Positions 1 to 11,150 of a stretch of 64,000 nucleotides of DNA are shown in pieces. Source of the stretch: Georgenia muralis (GTDB lineage Bacteria; Actinomycetota; Actinomycetes; Actinomycetales; Actinomycetaceae); assembly GCF_003814705.1 (NCBI RefSeq), contig NZ_RKRA01000001.1:372001-436000 (forward strand). The letters are read 5' to 3'. Under the pieces are notes generated by a model, which saw nothing but the letters and a program-made list of their open reading frames with translations, was not told the DNA's origin and ran no database searches. Both the position numbers and the translations under genes were made by a program. Each line of letters starts with the position of its first letter. Positions within the stretch are counted from its first letter, which is position 1.

Positions 1-1198
1 CGTCGGCGGCACGGTAGGGCTCCCGGCAGTACTCGAGGAGTGGCGCGAGCACGACTGGCCATGTGTACCGCGCGGCGACCCGCGCGACGTTCGCTCGGAC
101 CTCGGTACGCCGCTCGTCGTCCTCAAGAAGCCTCACCAGCTCGTCCGCGAGCCGCTTCGGGTCCTCGGAAGGCACGGCCGCGCCGAGCCCCTCCTGCTCG
201 ACGAGCGCACCGAACGTGTCGCCCTCGGAGCACACGATGGGCAGGCGCGCCCACAGGTAGTCGAGGATGCGGGTACGGAAGCTGAACGCCGTCTCGATGT
301 GCTGGAAGTGGGTGCTGACCCCGATGTCGGCATCGAGGAGGTAATCGGCGCGGCGCGAGTACTCCACCCAGTCCTCGTTGAAGAAGACGTGCGTGCCCGT
401 CAGGCCCAACGAGTCCGACACCTCCCGGGTGCGGGTGGCCATCGCCATCTCGGGGACATCGGGGTTGGGATGCTTCATCCCGAGGAAGTACAGCCGCACC
501 TCGGGCACGCGGCGGCGGACGTCGTCGATCGCACGAACGACCGTGACCGGGTCGAACCAGTTGTAGATGCCTCCGCCCCACAAGACGACCTTGTCGGCGG
601 CGCCGATCCCGGGGGTGACCTCCTTGATGGCCCGGGCCTGGCGGACGGGGGGCGTCGGGGCGGTGCCGAATGGGACGACGGTGACCAGGTTCTCCAGGGA
701 CGGGTCTGCGTCGTAGGTCTCGGGGTTGATCCGGCCGGCCGCTGCGAGGTGGCCGAGCCAGAGGTCACGCTGCTTCTCGGAGGCGCACAGGAAGAGGTCG
801 CCGCGGGCCGCCTGGGCGTGCAGTTCGCGGAGCGCGTTGGCGAGCGAGGCGTGCCGCTCGGGTGTCGGTCGGTAGCGCTCCACCTCGAGCGACTCCAGGT
901 GGAACGGGTCGTAGAGGTCGACGACGATGTGCTGCGGGCAGGTCTGCAGCCAGGGAAACGTCTGCGCGACGAAACCCTGGATGATGACGACGTCCGCACC
1001 GTCGACCTCGGCGCGGAAGTCCTCTACGCTGACGTGCCGGGTCGCGAACCCCTCGCCTGGCCGGGAGCACGCCCCGAAGGTGACGAGCCGGACGGGGTGC
1101 TCGGCGGCGAGCGCGGCGGAGATTTCCCATGCCCGGATGGCCGGGCCGGCCATCCGTTCGGCCAGCGTGTCGAGCGTGACCACGAGGACCCGGGTCAC
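1..1198 (-). CDS. Glycosyltransferase (GT4-like), 3' end cut by window edge
   Basis: The reading frame runs on the minus strand from a GTG at 1198 and is still open at base 1, so about 399 residues are visible. It begins VTRVLVVTLDTLAERMAGPA. The middle holds VLWGGGIYNWFDPVT, followed by a region with FSFRTRILDYLWARLPIVCSEGD, an arrangement typical of GT-B retaining glycosyltransferases (nucleotide-sugar binding in the C-terminal half). Its GTG overlaps the TGA of the preceding ABC-transporter ATPase gene (GTGA), so the three genes wzm-wzt-GT read as one operon. Likely role: adding a sugar to the polymer exported by the adjacent transporter. Donor and acceptor cannot be told from sequence. 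Confidence 0.8.
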   Translation of the reverse strand, partial: MTRVLVVTLDTLAERMAGPAIRAWEISAALAAEHPVRLVTFGACSRPGEGFATRHVSVEDFRAEVDGADVVIIQGFVAQTFPWLQTCPQHIVVDLYDPFHLESLEVERYRPTPERHASLANALRELHAQAARGDLFLCASEKQRDLWLGHLAAAGRINPETYDADPSLENLVTVVPFGTAPTPPVRQARAIKEVTPGIGAADKVVLWGGGIYNWFDPVTVVRAIDDVRRRVPEVRLYFLGMKHPNPDVPEMAMATRTREVSDSLGLTGTHVFFNEDWVEYSRRADYLLDADIGVSTHFQHIETAFSFRTRILDYLWARLPIVCSEGDTFGALVEQEGLGAAVPSEDPKRLADELVRLLEDDERRTEVRANVARVAARYTWPVVLAPLLEYCREPYRAAD

Positions 1199-2406
1199 GC
1201 GCGCACCGACCCGGCGGTCGGGAAGCTCCAGGTCCCACCCATCGTGATGTACCCGCCCGACTCGAAGGGCACGCCGCGACCGATGTAGATCCGCGCCGCG
1301 TCCCTGACGTAGTCGAAGACGTGCTCCGTCGTCGAGTCGACCACCGAGCCGTGGACGACGAAGCCGCCGATCGCGAGCGGGATGGCGGGAATGGTCAGGT
1401 CGATCACCCCACGGCCCTCGATGCGGTCGATCGGGAAACCGAGGTCACGGGTGTTGTTCCCCCACATGTAGGTCCCGTCCTGGGCCTCCATCGCGAACCC
1501 GAAGACCGGGTCGTCGATCCGCTGCCGCGCGTCGTAGTGGAGACGGAGCACGACCGTGGACCCGGTCGGCACAACGTCGGGGAACGGTGCGCCGTTGCCG
1601 TCGAGTACCTCGACCCGTTCGACCATCGCCTCTCCGGAGCCCCACCGGACCCGACCGTCCTCACTTACCCTGATGTCGGACCTGGTCGAGTCGAGGTACT
1701 TCTCCAGCACGACGTTGGCGGACCCAACCTCCTTGAGTTGTCCGTGCTCGAGCCAGGCAGCCTGGTCGGACATGTTGCGCAGCTGTGGCATCGAGTGGGA
1801 GACGACCACCACGGTTCGCCCCTCGCGCCGGAACTCCGCGAACTTCTCCCCGCACTTCGTCTGGAAGGCGGCGTCGCCGACGGCGAGCACCTCGTCGACC
1901 AGGAGGATCTCGGGATCGACGTTGATGGCCACGGAGAACCCGAGTCGCACGTACATCCCCGACGAGTAGTTCTTCACCGGCTGGTCGATGAACTCCTCGA
2001 CGCCGGAGAAGTCGACGATCTCATCGAACTTGCGGTCGATCTCCGGCCGGCTCATGCCCAGGATGGAGGCGTTGAGGTAGACGTTGTCGCGACCCGAGAG
2101 CTCGGGATGGAACCCCGACCCGACCTCGAGCAGCGCCGCAATACGTCCGTTGGCGGTGATCGAGCCGGACGACGGGTAGAGGATCTGGGCCATGCACTTC
2201 AGGAGCGTCGACTTCCCTGAGCCGTTGTCGCCGACCAGGGCGAACGTCGACGCTTCCGGGATGTCGAAGGAGACGTCCTTGAGCGCCCAGAAGTCCTCGT
2301 GCACCGAGCGACGCCCCCGCATGATGGCGCTCTTGAGCGTCTGGTTGCGCTCATGGTAGATCCGGAACTTCTTGGACACGTCGCTGACTTCGACGGCTGC
2401 GTTCAT
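1195..2406 (-). CDS. Polysaccharide ABC exporter, ATP-binding subunit (Wzt-like)
   Basis: 403 residues. The ATPase domain fills the first ~245 residues: Walker A GDNGSGKS at 59-66, the signature YSSGM, and Walker B ILLVDEVLAVGD. After it comes a ~140-residue beta-rich tail with VVLRLHYDARQRIDDPVFGFAM, resembling the Wzt carbohydrate-binding C-terminal domain that recognises the finished glycan. I chose the ATG at 2406 (MNAAVEV) because it overlaps the permease stop as ATGA; an in-frame start at 2478 would lie inside the permease gene. It should energise export of an undecaprenyl-linked O-antigen- or teichoic-acid-like polymer. Confidence 0.9.
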   Translation of the reverse strand: MNAAVEVSDVSKKFRIYHERNQTLKSAIMRGRRSVHEDFWALKDVSFDIPEASTFALVGDNGSGKSTLLKCMAQILYPSSGSITANGRIAALLEVGSGFHPELSGRDNVYLNASILGMSRPEIDRKFDEIVDFSGVEEFIDQPVKNYSSGMYVRLGFSVAINVDPEILLVDEVLAVGDAAFQTKCGEKFAEFRREGRTVVVVSHSMPQLRNMSDQAAWLEHGQLKEVGSANVVLEKYLDSTRSDIRVSEDGRVRWGSGEAMVERVEVLDGNGAPFPDVVPTGSTVVLRLHYDARQRIDDPVFGFAMEAQDGTYMWGNNTRDLGFPIDRIEGRGVIDLTIPAIPLAIGGFVVHGSVVDSTTEHVFDYVRDAARIYIGRGVPFESGGYITMGGTWSFPTAGSVRA

Positions 2407-3236
2407 AGAGCCTCGGCCAATCCCTTCTCGTGACGCTTGAACACCCAGTAGCCGAGGAAAAATGCGCCCAGGCTCCACACGACGGTGGTCAGGGCGGCCG
2501 AGGGGTCCGGCCAGCGGTTGTCGTAGAGCAGATTGCGGAACACCTCGGCAAACTCGCCGATCGGGTTCAGGAGGTAGAGGTCGAGCACCTCCAGCCCACC
2601 GACGATCGGTCCTACCTTCGCGGACTGCTCGGCGACGAGCGAGACCGGGTAGACGATCGGCGTGAGGTAGAACCAGACCTGAAACAAGATGCCGACGAAG
2701 TGCTGGGTGTCACGGAAGTACACGTTGGCGATCGCGAGCATCATCGAGACGCCGGTCGCGAACAGCGAGAGCAGCACCATGAAGACAAGAACCAGCGGGA
2801 GCCAGGGCAGCGGGTTCGCGCCGACCACCAGGAGCGCCACCAGAAGGACGCCCATCTCGATGGACCAGCTAAACATCCAGGACAGCGCGTTCGACACCAG
2901 GAGGGAGATCCGCGGGAAGTGGACCTTCTTGATGAGGTTCTCGTTGCCGACCAGAGCACCCATGCCGCCGTTGACCACCGAGGTGAAGAACGTCCACGGG
3001 AGCAGGGCGCAAAGGAGCCAGATGGCAAAGATGTCCAGACCGCTGGGGTCACCGGGCGCGGGCTGGATCCGGATGATGAAGGCGAAGACAACGGTGTAGA
3101 TCGCCATCGCGGCCAACGGGTTGGCCAAGGACCACAGTTGGCCGAGGGCCGTCCGTTTGTACTTCCCTTTGATCTCGCGACGGGTGAGGTTGAGCAGCAG
3201 CTCTCGTGAGCCGCGCAGGTCGGAGACGATGCTCAA
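2403..3236 (-). CDS. Polysaccharide ABC exporter, permease (Wzm-like)
   Basis: 277 residues with about six hydrophobic segments (for example AMAIYTVVFAFII, LLCALLPWTFFTSVV, MGVLLVALLVVG, VFMVLLSLFATGVSMMLAI), the ABC-2 membrane domain layout. The N-terminal motif LLLNLTRREIKGKYKRTALGQLWSL is typical of O-antigen/teichoic acid export permeases. The start is a TTG at 3236 preceded by GGGAGAACG. It is first of three overlapping genes and pairs with the ATPase downstream. Family knowledge, not sequence, says it moves the complete lipid-linked polymer across the membrane. Confidence 0.9.
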   Translation of the reverse strand: MSIVSDLRGSRELLLNLTRREIKGKYKRTALGQLWSLANPLAAMAIYTVVFAFIIRIQPAPGDPSGLDIFAIWLLCALLPWTFFTSVVNGGMGALVGNENLIKKVHFPRISLLVSNALSWMFSWSIEMGVLLVALLVVGANPLPWLPLVLVFMVLLSLFATGVSMMLAIANVYFRDTQHFVGILFQVWFYLTPIVYPVSLVAEQSAKVGPIVGGLEVLDLYLLNPIGEFAEVFRNLLYDNRWPDPSAALTTVVWSLGAFFLGYWVFKRHEKGLAEAL

Positions 3237-3384
3237 CGTTCTCCCTCTCAGCAGGTGCCTGGTGGTGCGGGCGGTTTCACGCCCATGGGGCGCCGCAAGC
3301 CTACGGGCAACGTACCCTCAGCCCCCGAACGGCCTGGTGTGAGACGGACCGCACGGCGCCCGGAGGAGCGTGGAGAGCAACGCT

Positions 3385-5619
3385 CTACGGCCGGCGAACG
3401 CCGAGCGAGTCCCTCCCGTCTCGGTCCCAGTCCCCGCTCAGCACTGCGTCGTCGCCCCGCCCGTAGATGACGACGACATCGGCGTCACCGATCGCGATCG
3501 TGTTCTTGATGAAGTACTGCGCACCTCGCCGGACGGCGAAGGTGTCGCGTCCGTCACCGTCCCAGTCGCCCGCGAGGACCTCGTCGTCGGGCCGCCCGTA
3601 CATAACCGAGTAGTCCGCCGTCCCGGTGCTCATGCTGTTCTTCACCAGGTACGTGTGGCCGCGTCGGACGGCGAGGCTGTCGCGTCCGTCACCGTCCCAG
3701 TCCCCGACGACCACCTCGTCGTCGGGCCGGCCGTATGCGATCACGAGGTGCGCGGGGCCGCTGCTCGTCGTGTTGCGGATGTAGTAGATGTTCTCCCGCC
3801 GCACCGCGAAGGTGTCCTTGCCGTCACCGTCCCAGTCCCCGGCGAGAACCTCGTCGCCCCTCTCACCGTAGACGAGCGTGACGTCAGGGTCGCTGAACGC
3901 ATTGCGGTTGTTGATCCGGAAGACCGTTCCCTGGCGGGTGGCGACGGTATCCGTCCCCTCGCCGTCCCAGTCGCCCACCAGGACCTCGGCGTCGTTCTCG
4001 CCATAGCCGAAAACGGTGTCGGCCGTGGTGTCGAACGCATTGTTGAGGTAGAACATCTGCGGCATCCGCGCGGCGACCTCGCCAGCCATGTCCGCGATGC
4101 GACCGTAGATGTTGTCGCCCGGGCACGTCGTGCTCGAGACGTCCCGGTGACCGAAGACGCGCGGGAGCTTCTTCCCGGCCGGCAACGCGTACGTCCCCGG
4201 CGAGATGAGGCCGCTGGGGGTCGACATGTCGATGCTCGACCTGCTGAACTTCCAGGCGATGACGTCTCGCATCGTGTCCATGACGATCTGCGGCGCGTCG
4301 ACCTTGGTGTAGTCGCCCATCGCCGCGATGCCCAGGGTGCTGGTGTTGAACGGTGCTGCGTGCGCCCCCTGCGGGACCTGCCCATCGGCGGCGCCGAGCG
4401 ATCCCCGCCGACCCTCGAAGACCTGTCCGTACTTGTCGACGAGGAAGTTGTACCCGATGTCGCCCCAGTCGCGGGTGACGGCGTGGTAGTAGTAGATGCC
4501 CCGAACGATCGAGGCGGACTGCCCCGACGTGTACGTGTTCGTGCCCGCGGTGTGGTGCACGACGGCGGCCTTGAGCTCGGAGTACTTCGGCTGCCAGGTC
4601 ATGAGCGACTCGTTCGCGTCCCACCCGGCCCGGCTCACGATCGCGGGGCGAGCCACCGCCGTCGGCGCCACCCCGGCGGCCACCACAGCGGTGCTCGTGG
4701 CCACCGGGTCGACGGCGAGGGCGGCGGGTGTGACGAGGGCGTCCCCCGTCGCCGTCACGGAGGCGGCGCCGTCAGACACTGCGCGTGCAGGCGAGGACGC
4801 CGTCGTGACCACCGTGGACCCGAGCGAGCGGAACGCCGCGGGCTCCGTCGTCGCCGTCGGCTCCTCGGACGGGAGTACCTCGGGCTCGGCGGGCGCCTGG
4901 GTGATCACCTCGATGGGCGGCGCCGGGTTCGCCGGCATGAGGCTGAGCTCGAGGCCTGCCGGGAGGGCGGCCGCGTCGCCGGAGACCTGTACCTGGATGG
5001 CGTCGGCGCCGCCGGTGATGAAAGGGTCCGTGCCCGCGCGGCCCTCGGCGCTGCTGCCGGTCTGGACGGCCCCCTCCTCGACCTGGGTCTCGAGCCAGTC
5101 GGACCACACGCCGTCCTCGAGGACCCGGAGGAAGACTCTCGCACCCGACGGCAGCGCGGACCCGGCCTCCCAGGTGACGCCGGCCACGAGGAACTCCTCG
5201 GTGTCCATGGGAGGGGTGAGCACCGCGATGTCGGCGGGGTCGACGGCGGTGTCGGCCGGGAGGACGACCGGCAGTGCGGCTGCCACACCGCGCGGACCGC
5301 CGCCGGGCACGCGCAGCCCGACGGTGCCGACCGAGGCCTCGCCGTCGGTCGCGACACCCGCGTCGAGCTGCTCGACGCCCTCGACCGCGACCGGGGTGAG
5401 CTCGCCCGCAGCGTCTGTGAGCGAGATCACCGTGATCGGCTCGGGCGTGTCGCCCTCGGCGGGCACCGCACCCGCAGCGGGCAGGCCCGGGCCCGCGGTG
5501 TCCGGGCCGGCCGCCGCGGGGGCTTGCGCCCCCACCACGGCCCCGGCCGGGAGGGCGGTGAGGAAGCCCCCGGCAAGGAGGGCAACGAGGAACAGGGCAG
5601 GGGAACGACGATCAGCCAT
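3385..5619 (-). CDS. Secreted N-acetylmuramoyl-L-alanine amidase (PGRP/Amidase_2) with five aspartate-rich repeats
   Basis: 744 residues. Residues 1-29 are a signal peptide (hydrophobic core ALFLVALLAGGFLTALPAG). A ~300-residue N-terminal region of unknown fold, with the WSDWLETQ motif seen in actinobacterial peptidoglycan-recognition proteins, precedes the amidase domain (~327-520). Expected zinc ligands are visible: H355/H356 in VVHHTAG, H491 in FGHRD and C499 in TTCPGD. The rest (~533-744) is five ~45-residue repeats built around YGR..DEVLVGDWDGDG, whose DxDxDG loops look like calcium-binding FG-GAP/VCBS-type blades. It should cut, or just bind, peptidoglycan outside the cell. The gene stands alone, divergent from ugd. 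Confidence 0.88.
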   Translation of the reverse strand: MADRRSPALFLVALLAGGFLTALPAGAVVGAQAPAAAGPDTAGPGLPAAGAVPAEGDTPEPITVISLTDAAGELTPVAVEGVEQLDAGVATDGEASVGTVGLRVPGGGPRGVAAALPVVLPADTAVDPADIAVLTPPMDTEEFLVAGVTWEAGSALPSGARVFLRVLEDGVWSDWLETQVEEGAVQTGSSAEGRAGTDPFITGGADAIQVQVSGDAAALPAGLELSLMPANPAPPIEVITQAPAEPEVLPSEEPTATTEPAAFRSLGSTVVTTASSPARAVSDGAASVTATGDALVTPAALAVDPVATSTAVVAAGVAPTAVARPAIVSRAGWDANESLMTWQPKYSELKAAVVHHTAGTNTYTSGQSASIVRGIYYYHAVTRDWGDIGYNFLVDKYGQVFEGRRGSLGAADGQVPQGAHAAPFNTSTLGIAAMGDYTKVDAPQIVMDTMRDVIAWKFSRSSIDMSTPSGLISPGTYALPAGKKLPRVFGHRDVSSTTCPGDNIYGRIADMAGEVAARMPQMFYLNNAFDTTADTVFGYGENDAEVLVGDWDGEGTDTVATRQGTVFRINNRNAFSDPDVTLVYGERGDEVLAGDWDGDGKDTFAVRRENIYYIRNTTSSGPAHLVIAYGRPDDEVVVGDWDGDGRDSLAVRRGHTYLVKNSMSTGTADYSVMYGRPDDEVLAGDWDGDGRDTFAVRRGAQYFIKNTIAIGDADVVVIYGRGDDAVLSGDWDRDGRDSLGVRRP

Positions 5620-5705
5620 GGGAAAGCGCCTCAGAACGACCTACGGGGAAGTCAACACGGACCTTGGTAAGACCCGTGCCGTACTCACGACGGTACCGTG
5701 CAGGC

Positions 5706-8088
<2,383 letters not shown>

Positions 8089-8108
8089 TCCGGAGGCACG
8101 GAGGCCGG

Positions 8109-8957
8109 CTACCGCCGGGTCTCCAGCGCCGCGCGGGCCCGCAGCCCGAGCGAGATCGCCCGGCGCAGGGGCGCGAGGTACCAGGCCGCGTAGCGCCGGT
8201 GCAGGTACAGCTCGGCGCTGCGGTGGTGCGCGAGGATCATCCTCGCGGGCTTCTCCCGCCAGCTCGCGCCCTGGTCGTGCACCACGACGGCGTCGGGGAC
8301 GTAGACGTTCTCCCACCCGGAGCGGCCCAGCCGCTCGCCGAGGTCGACGTCCTCGAAGAACATGAAGTAGCTGGGGTCGAAGCCCCCGACCTGGTCGAGG
8401 GCAGAGCGCCGCAGCAGCAGGCATGCTCCCGACAGCCAGCCCACCGGGTGCTCGGTGAGCAGCACCTCCTCCTGGCGCTGGTGGTACTGCCTGGTCCAGG
8501 GGTTGTGGGGCCACACCCGTGCGAAGACCGCGTGCCCCGCGCCCTGGCGCAGCGAGGGCACGGCGCGGGCGGAGGGGTAGACCGTGCCGTCGGTGTTGAG
8601 GATCCTCGGCCCCAGCGAGCCGGCGCCGGGGTGCCGCTCCGCGGCGGCCAGCAGGGCGTCGAGCGAGCCCGGCTGCCAGACGACGTCCGGGTTGGCCACC
8701 ACGACCCACGGCGAGTCGCCACCGGCGGCGCCGAGGTTGGCGGCGGCGCCGTAGCCGAGGTTGTGGCCCGGTCGGAGCACCTCGGCCCCGTGGCGGCGCG
8801 CGACGTCATCGACGACGGTCGGGTCGCTGCCGTTGTCGACGATCACCAGTGGTGCCGGCCCGCTCGAGGCGGTCGCGAGGGACTCGGCGAAGTCCGCCAG
8901 CTCGCCGCCCGGGTTGAAGGCCACGGCCACCACGCGGACGGCGGCTGGTGAGGTCAT
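8109..8957 (-). CDS. Family 2 glycosyltransferase (rhamnosyltransferase-like)
   Basis: 282 residues. The N-terminus VRVVAVAFNPGGELADF with VIVDNGSDPT is the GT-A nucleotide-binding start of GT2 enzymes. VVANPDVVW supplies the acidic metal-binding site, and YFMFFEDVDLGERL is the ED-type acceptor/catalytic motif common in rhamnosyltransferases. I start at the ATG 8957 (MTSPAAVRV); an upstream in-frame start adds 35 low-complexity residues. It converges on rfbB, leaving 20 bp between the stops. Confidence 0.88.
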   Translation of the reverse strand: MTSPAAVRVVAVAFNPGGELADFAESLATASSGPAPLVIVDNGSDPTVVDDVARRHGAEVLRPGHNLGYGAAANLGAAGGDSPWVVVANPDVVWQPGSLDALLAAAERHPGAGSLGPRILNTDGTVYPSARAVPSLRQGAGHAVFARVWPHNPWTRQYHQRQEEVLLTEHPVGWLSGACLLLRRSALDQVGGFDPSYFMFFEDVDLGERLGRSGWENVYVPDAVVVHDQGASWREKPARMILAHHRSAELYLHRRYAAWYLAPLRRAISLGLRARAALETRR

Positions 8958-9030
8958 TCCCCCTACGGTAGTCGCCGTGGGAGCGCGTGCCGCGTCGCGC
9001 CCGCGCGACGTCCCCGGGCCGTGCCACGGC

Positions 9031-9627
9031 TCATGAGGGAGCAATCTCGCGGATCGTGTCACCGGCCTCCTCGTAGAGCGCGCCCGTGGCGGGGCAGCGC
9101 CACCTGCCCGCCTCGGCCACGAGCGGCCGCCCGGCGCGGCCGACCCAGCCGACCCGGCGGGCGGGGACCCCGGCCACGAGGGCGTGCGCCGGCACGTCCC
9201 GGGTGACGACCGCTCCCGCGGCGACGGTCGACCACGCCCCGATGGTGACCGGCGCGACGCACACGGCGCGCGCGCCGACGGCTGCGCCCTCCTCGATGGT
9301 GACCCCGACCAGCTCCCAGTCCTGCGCGGACTTCAGGGACCCGTCCGGGTTGACCGCCCGCGGGAAGGTGTCGTTCGTCAGCACGACGGCGGGACCGATG
9401 AACACGCCGTCGCCCAGCACGGCCGGCTCGTAGACGAGGGCGTAGTTCTGCAGCTTGCAGCGCCGCCCCAGCCGCACCCCCGGCCCGATGTACGCACCCC
9501 GGCCGACCACGCAGCCCTCGCCCAGGTGCGCACCTTCGCGGATCTGGGCGAGGTGCCAGACCACGGACCCCTCCCCCACCACCGCGTCGGGGGACACGTC
9601 GGCGCTGCCGTCGATTCGCGTGGGCAT
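9031..9627 (-). CDS. Left-handed beta-helix (hexapeptide repeat) acyltransferase
   Basis: 198 residues. Repeated isoleucine-patch hexapeptides (VVGEGSVVWHL, EGCVVGRGAYIGPGVRLG, GVFIGPAVVLTND, VGARAVCVAPVTIGAWSTVAAGAVVTRDV) define a left-handed beta helix. The N-terminal half, with KLQNYALVYEPAVLGDGVFIGP, resembles the WbpD/WlbB N-acetyltransferases of amino-sugar nucleotides. The C-terminal WRCPATGALYEE contains a single cysteine and is variable. It probably acetylates a UDP-amino sugar or a glycan for the nearby pathway. The GT2 gene follows 73 bp downstream on the same strand. Confidence 0.82.
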   Translation of the reverse strand: MPTRIDGSADVSPDAVVGEGSVVWHLAQIREGAHLGEGCVVGRGAYIGPGVRLGRRCKLQNYALVYEPAVLGDGVFIGPAVVLTNDTFPRAVNPDGSLKSAQDWELVGVTIEEGAAVGARAVCVAPVTIGAWSTVAAGAVVTRDVPAHALVAGVPARRVGWVGRAGRPLVAEAGRWRCPATGALYEEAGDTIREIAPS

Positions 9628-9769
9628 GGTCCCCTCCTGAGGGTCCGGGCGTCGTGCGGAACGCTATCCCAGAGCGCCTCCCGGCGCGGGCCGGATCCCG
9701 CACCGGGTGGGCGCCGGCGTGAGCAGGGTCATCAGCAGGCGGGGCGGTGTCGCCGTAGGATGTGATGCT

Positions 9770-11065
9770 GTGCCCCGCCACGCCATGCGCCCCCCGCAGC
9801 GCCCGTCCGCCGGCGCGGACGGCGGCGCGGACGGTGGCGCGCCGGTGGCGCCCCGGCACGCGGTGTCGCTCGACCCGCACCGGCGCCTGCGACGCCTCGG
9901 CGCCGGCGCCCTGGGGGTGGCCCTCTTCGCCGGGTCCGGCGCGGCCATGGCCTACAGCGACATACAGGGCAACATCGCCCAGCACGACATCACCGACCTG
10001 CTCGGGGAGGACCGGCCCTCTGCGACGGCGGAGGCCGCGCCGGTGGACCAGCGCGCCGGGGAGGACATCAACCTGCTCGTCATGGGCTCGGACGTGCGCG
10101 AGGGCGACAGCGACGTCGACGGCGCCGGCGCGGCCGGCGTCGTGGCCGGGATGCGCTCGGACACGACGATGATCGCGCACGTCTCGGCGGACCGCTCCCG
10201 GGTGGACGTCGTCTCCATCCCGCGCGACACCCTCGTCGACATCCCCAGCTGCACCCTCCCCGACGGCACGACGACGTCCGAGCAGAGCGACGTCATGTTC
10301 AACTCCGCGTTCCAGACCGGTGGGCAGACCGGGGACGTCGGCGCCGCCGCGGCGTGCACGATCCGCACGGTGGAGAAGCTCACCGGCATCTTCATCGACG
10401 ACTTCGTCGTGGTCGACTTCGCCGGTTTCACCCGCATGGTGGACGCCCTCGGCGGGGTGCCGATGTACATCGACGAGGACATCGACGACGCCGAGGCGGG
10501 GCTCAGGCTCGCGCAGGGCTGCCAGATCCTGGACGGGACGACCGCCCTCGGGTATGCCCGGGCCCGCAAGTCCCTGGACGACGGCTCGGACATCTCGCGC
10601 ATCGGGCGGCAGCAGGAGCTCGTCGCGGCGATCGCCCGGGAGGCCCTCGGCAAGAACCTCCTCACCGACCTGCCGGCCCTGTACCAGTTCCTCGACGCCG
10701 CCACGTCCACGCTGACCACCGGGCGTTACATCGGCGGGCTGACCACCATGGCGGGACTGGCCAGCTCCCTGCGGGGCCTCGAGGCCGGCGGGATCGCCTT
10801 TGCGACGATGCCGTTCGAGTGGGCCGGGCCGCGGGTGCGCCCGACGGTCGAGGCGGAGGAGCTGTGGGACGCGATCGCGGCGGACGAGCCGATCCAGGCG
10901 ACGCTGACCGGCACCGGCGAGACGCCCACGGAGGAGCCGACGGCGACGGCCACCGCCACGCCGGGGGCCACCACCGCGCCGGGCCAGGAGCCCACGTCGT
11001 CGGTCGCCCCGACGTCCGCGCCGACGGCGGAGCCGACGCCGACGATCCCGGTGTGCACGAAGTAG
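9770..11065 (+). CDS. LytR-CpsA-Psr family cell-wall glycopolymer ligase (first of two)
   Basis: 431 residues. A short cytoplasmic head is followed by one membrane segment (ALGVALFAGSGAAMAY) and then the LCP domain, with the signature MGSDVREGD, RSDTTMIAHVSADRSRVDVVSIPRDTLVDIP, and the late arginine motif LGYARARK. Such proteins move undecaprenyl-linked glycopolymers onto peptidoglycan outside the membrane. The tail is rich in T, A and P. The start GTG at 9770 follows AGGA; the ATG at 9785 is an alternative. It lies divergent from the hexapeptide acyltransferase and is followed 85 bp later by a second LCP gene. Confidence 0.92.
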   Translation: MPRHAMRPPQRPSAGADGGADGGAPVAPRHAVSLDPHRRLRRLGAGALGVALFAGSGAAMAYSDIQGNIAQHDITDLLGEDRPSATAEAAPVDQRAGEDINLLVMGSDVREGDSDVDGAGAAGVVAGMRSDTTMIAHVSADRSRVDVVSIPRDTLVDIPSCTLPDGTTTSEQSDVMFNSAFQTGGQTGDVGAAAACTIRTVEKLTGIFIDDFVVVDFAGFTRMVDALGGVPMYIDEDIDDAEAGLRLAQGCQILDGTTALGYARARKSLDDGSDISRIGRQQELVAAIAREALGKNLLTDLPALYQFLDAATSTLTTGRYIGGLTTMAGLASSLRGLEAGGIAFATMPFEWAGPRVRPTVEAEELWDAIAADEPIQATLTGTGETPTEEPTATATATPGATTAPGQEPTSSVAPTSAPTAEPTPTIPVCTK

Positions 11066-11150
11066 CGCGCCGGCCCGCCCAGGTGCAGGGCTTACGCTGT
11101 CCCCCGTGCCGCGCGGGCCGGACGCGGCGCACAGGACGAGGGGAGCACCG

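Noticed and set aside
299-1288. Long plus-strand open frame opposite the first glycosyltransferase
   Set aside because: It is the antisense of a gene with clear glycosyltransferase motifs; its translation is D/E/R/G-rich with no domain, as expected for the complement of high-GC coding sequence.
3370-5670. 766-codon plus-strand frame opposite the amidase
   Set aside because: Shadow of the amidase gene; composition is valine/arginine/aspartate with no recognisable fold, while the minus strand has a signal peptide, zinc ligands and repeats.
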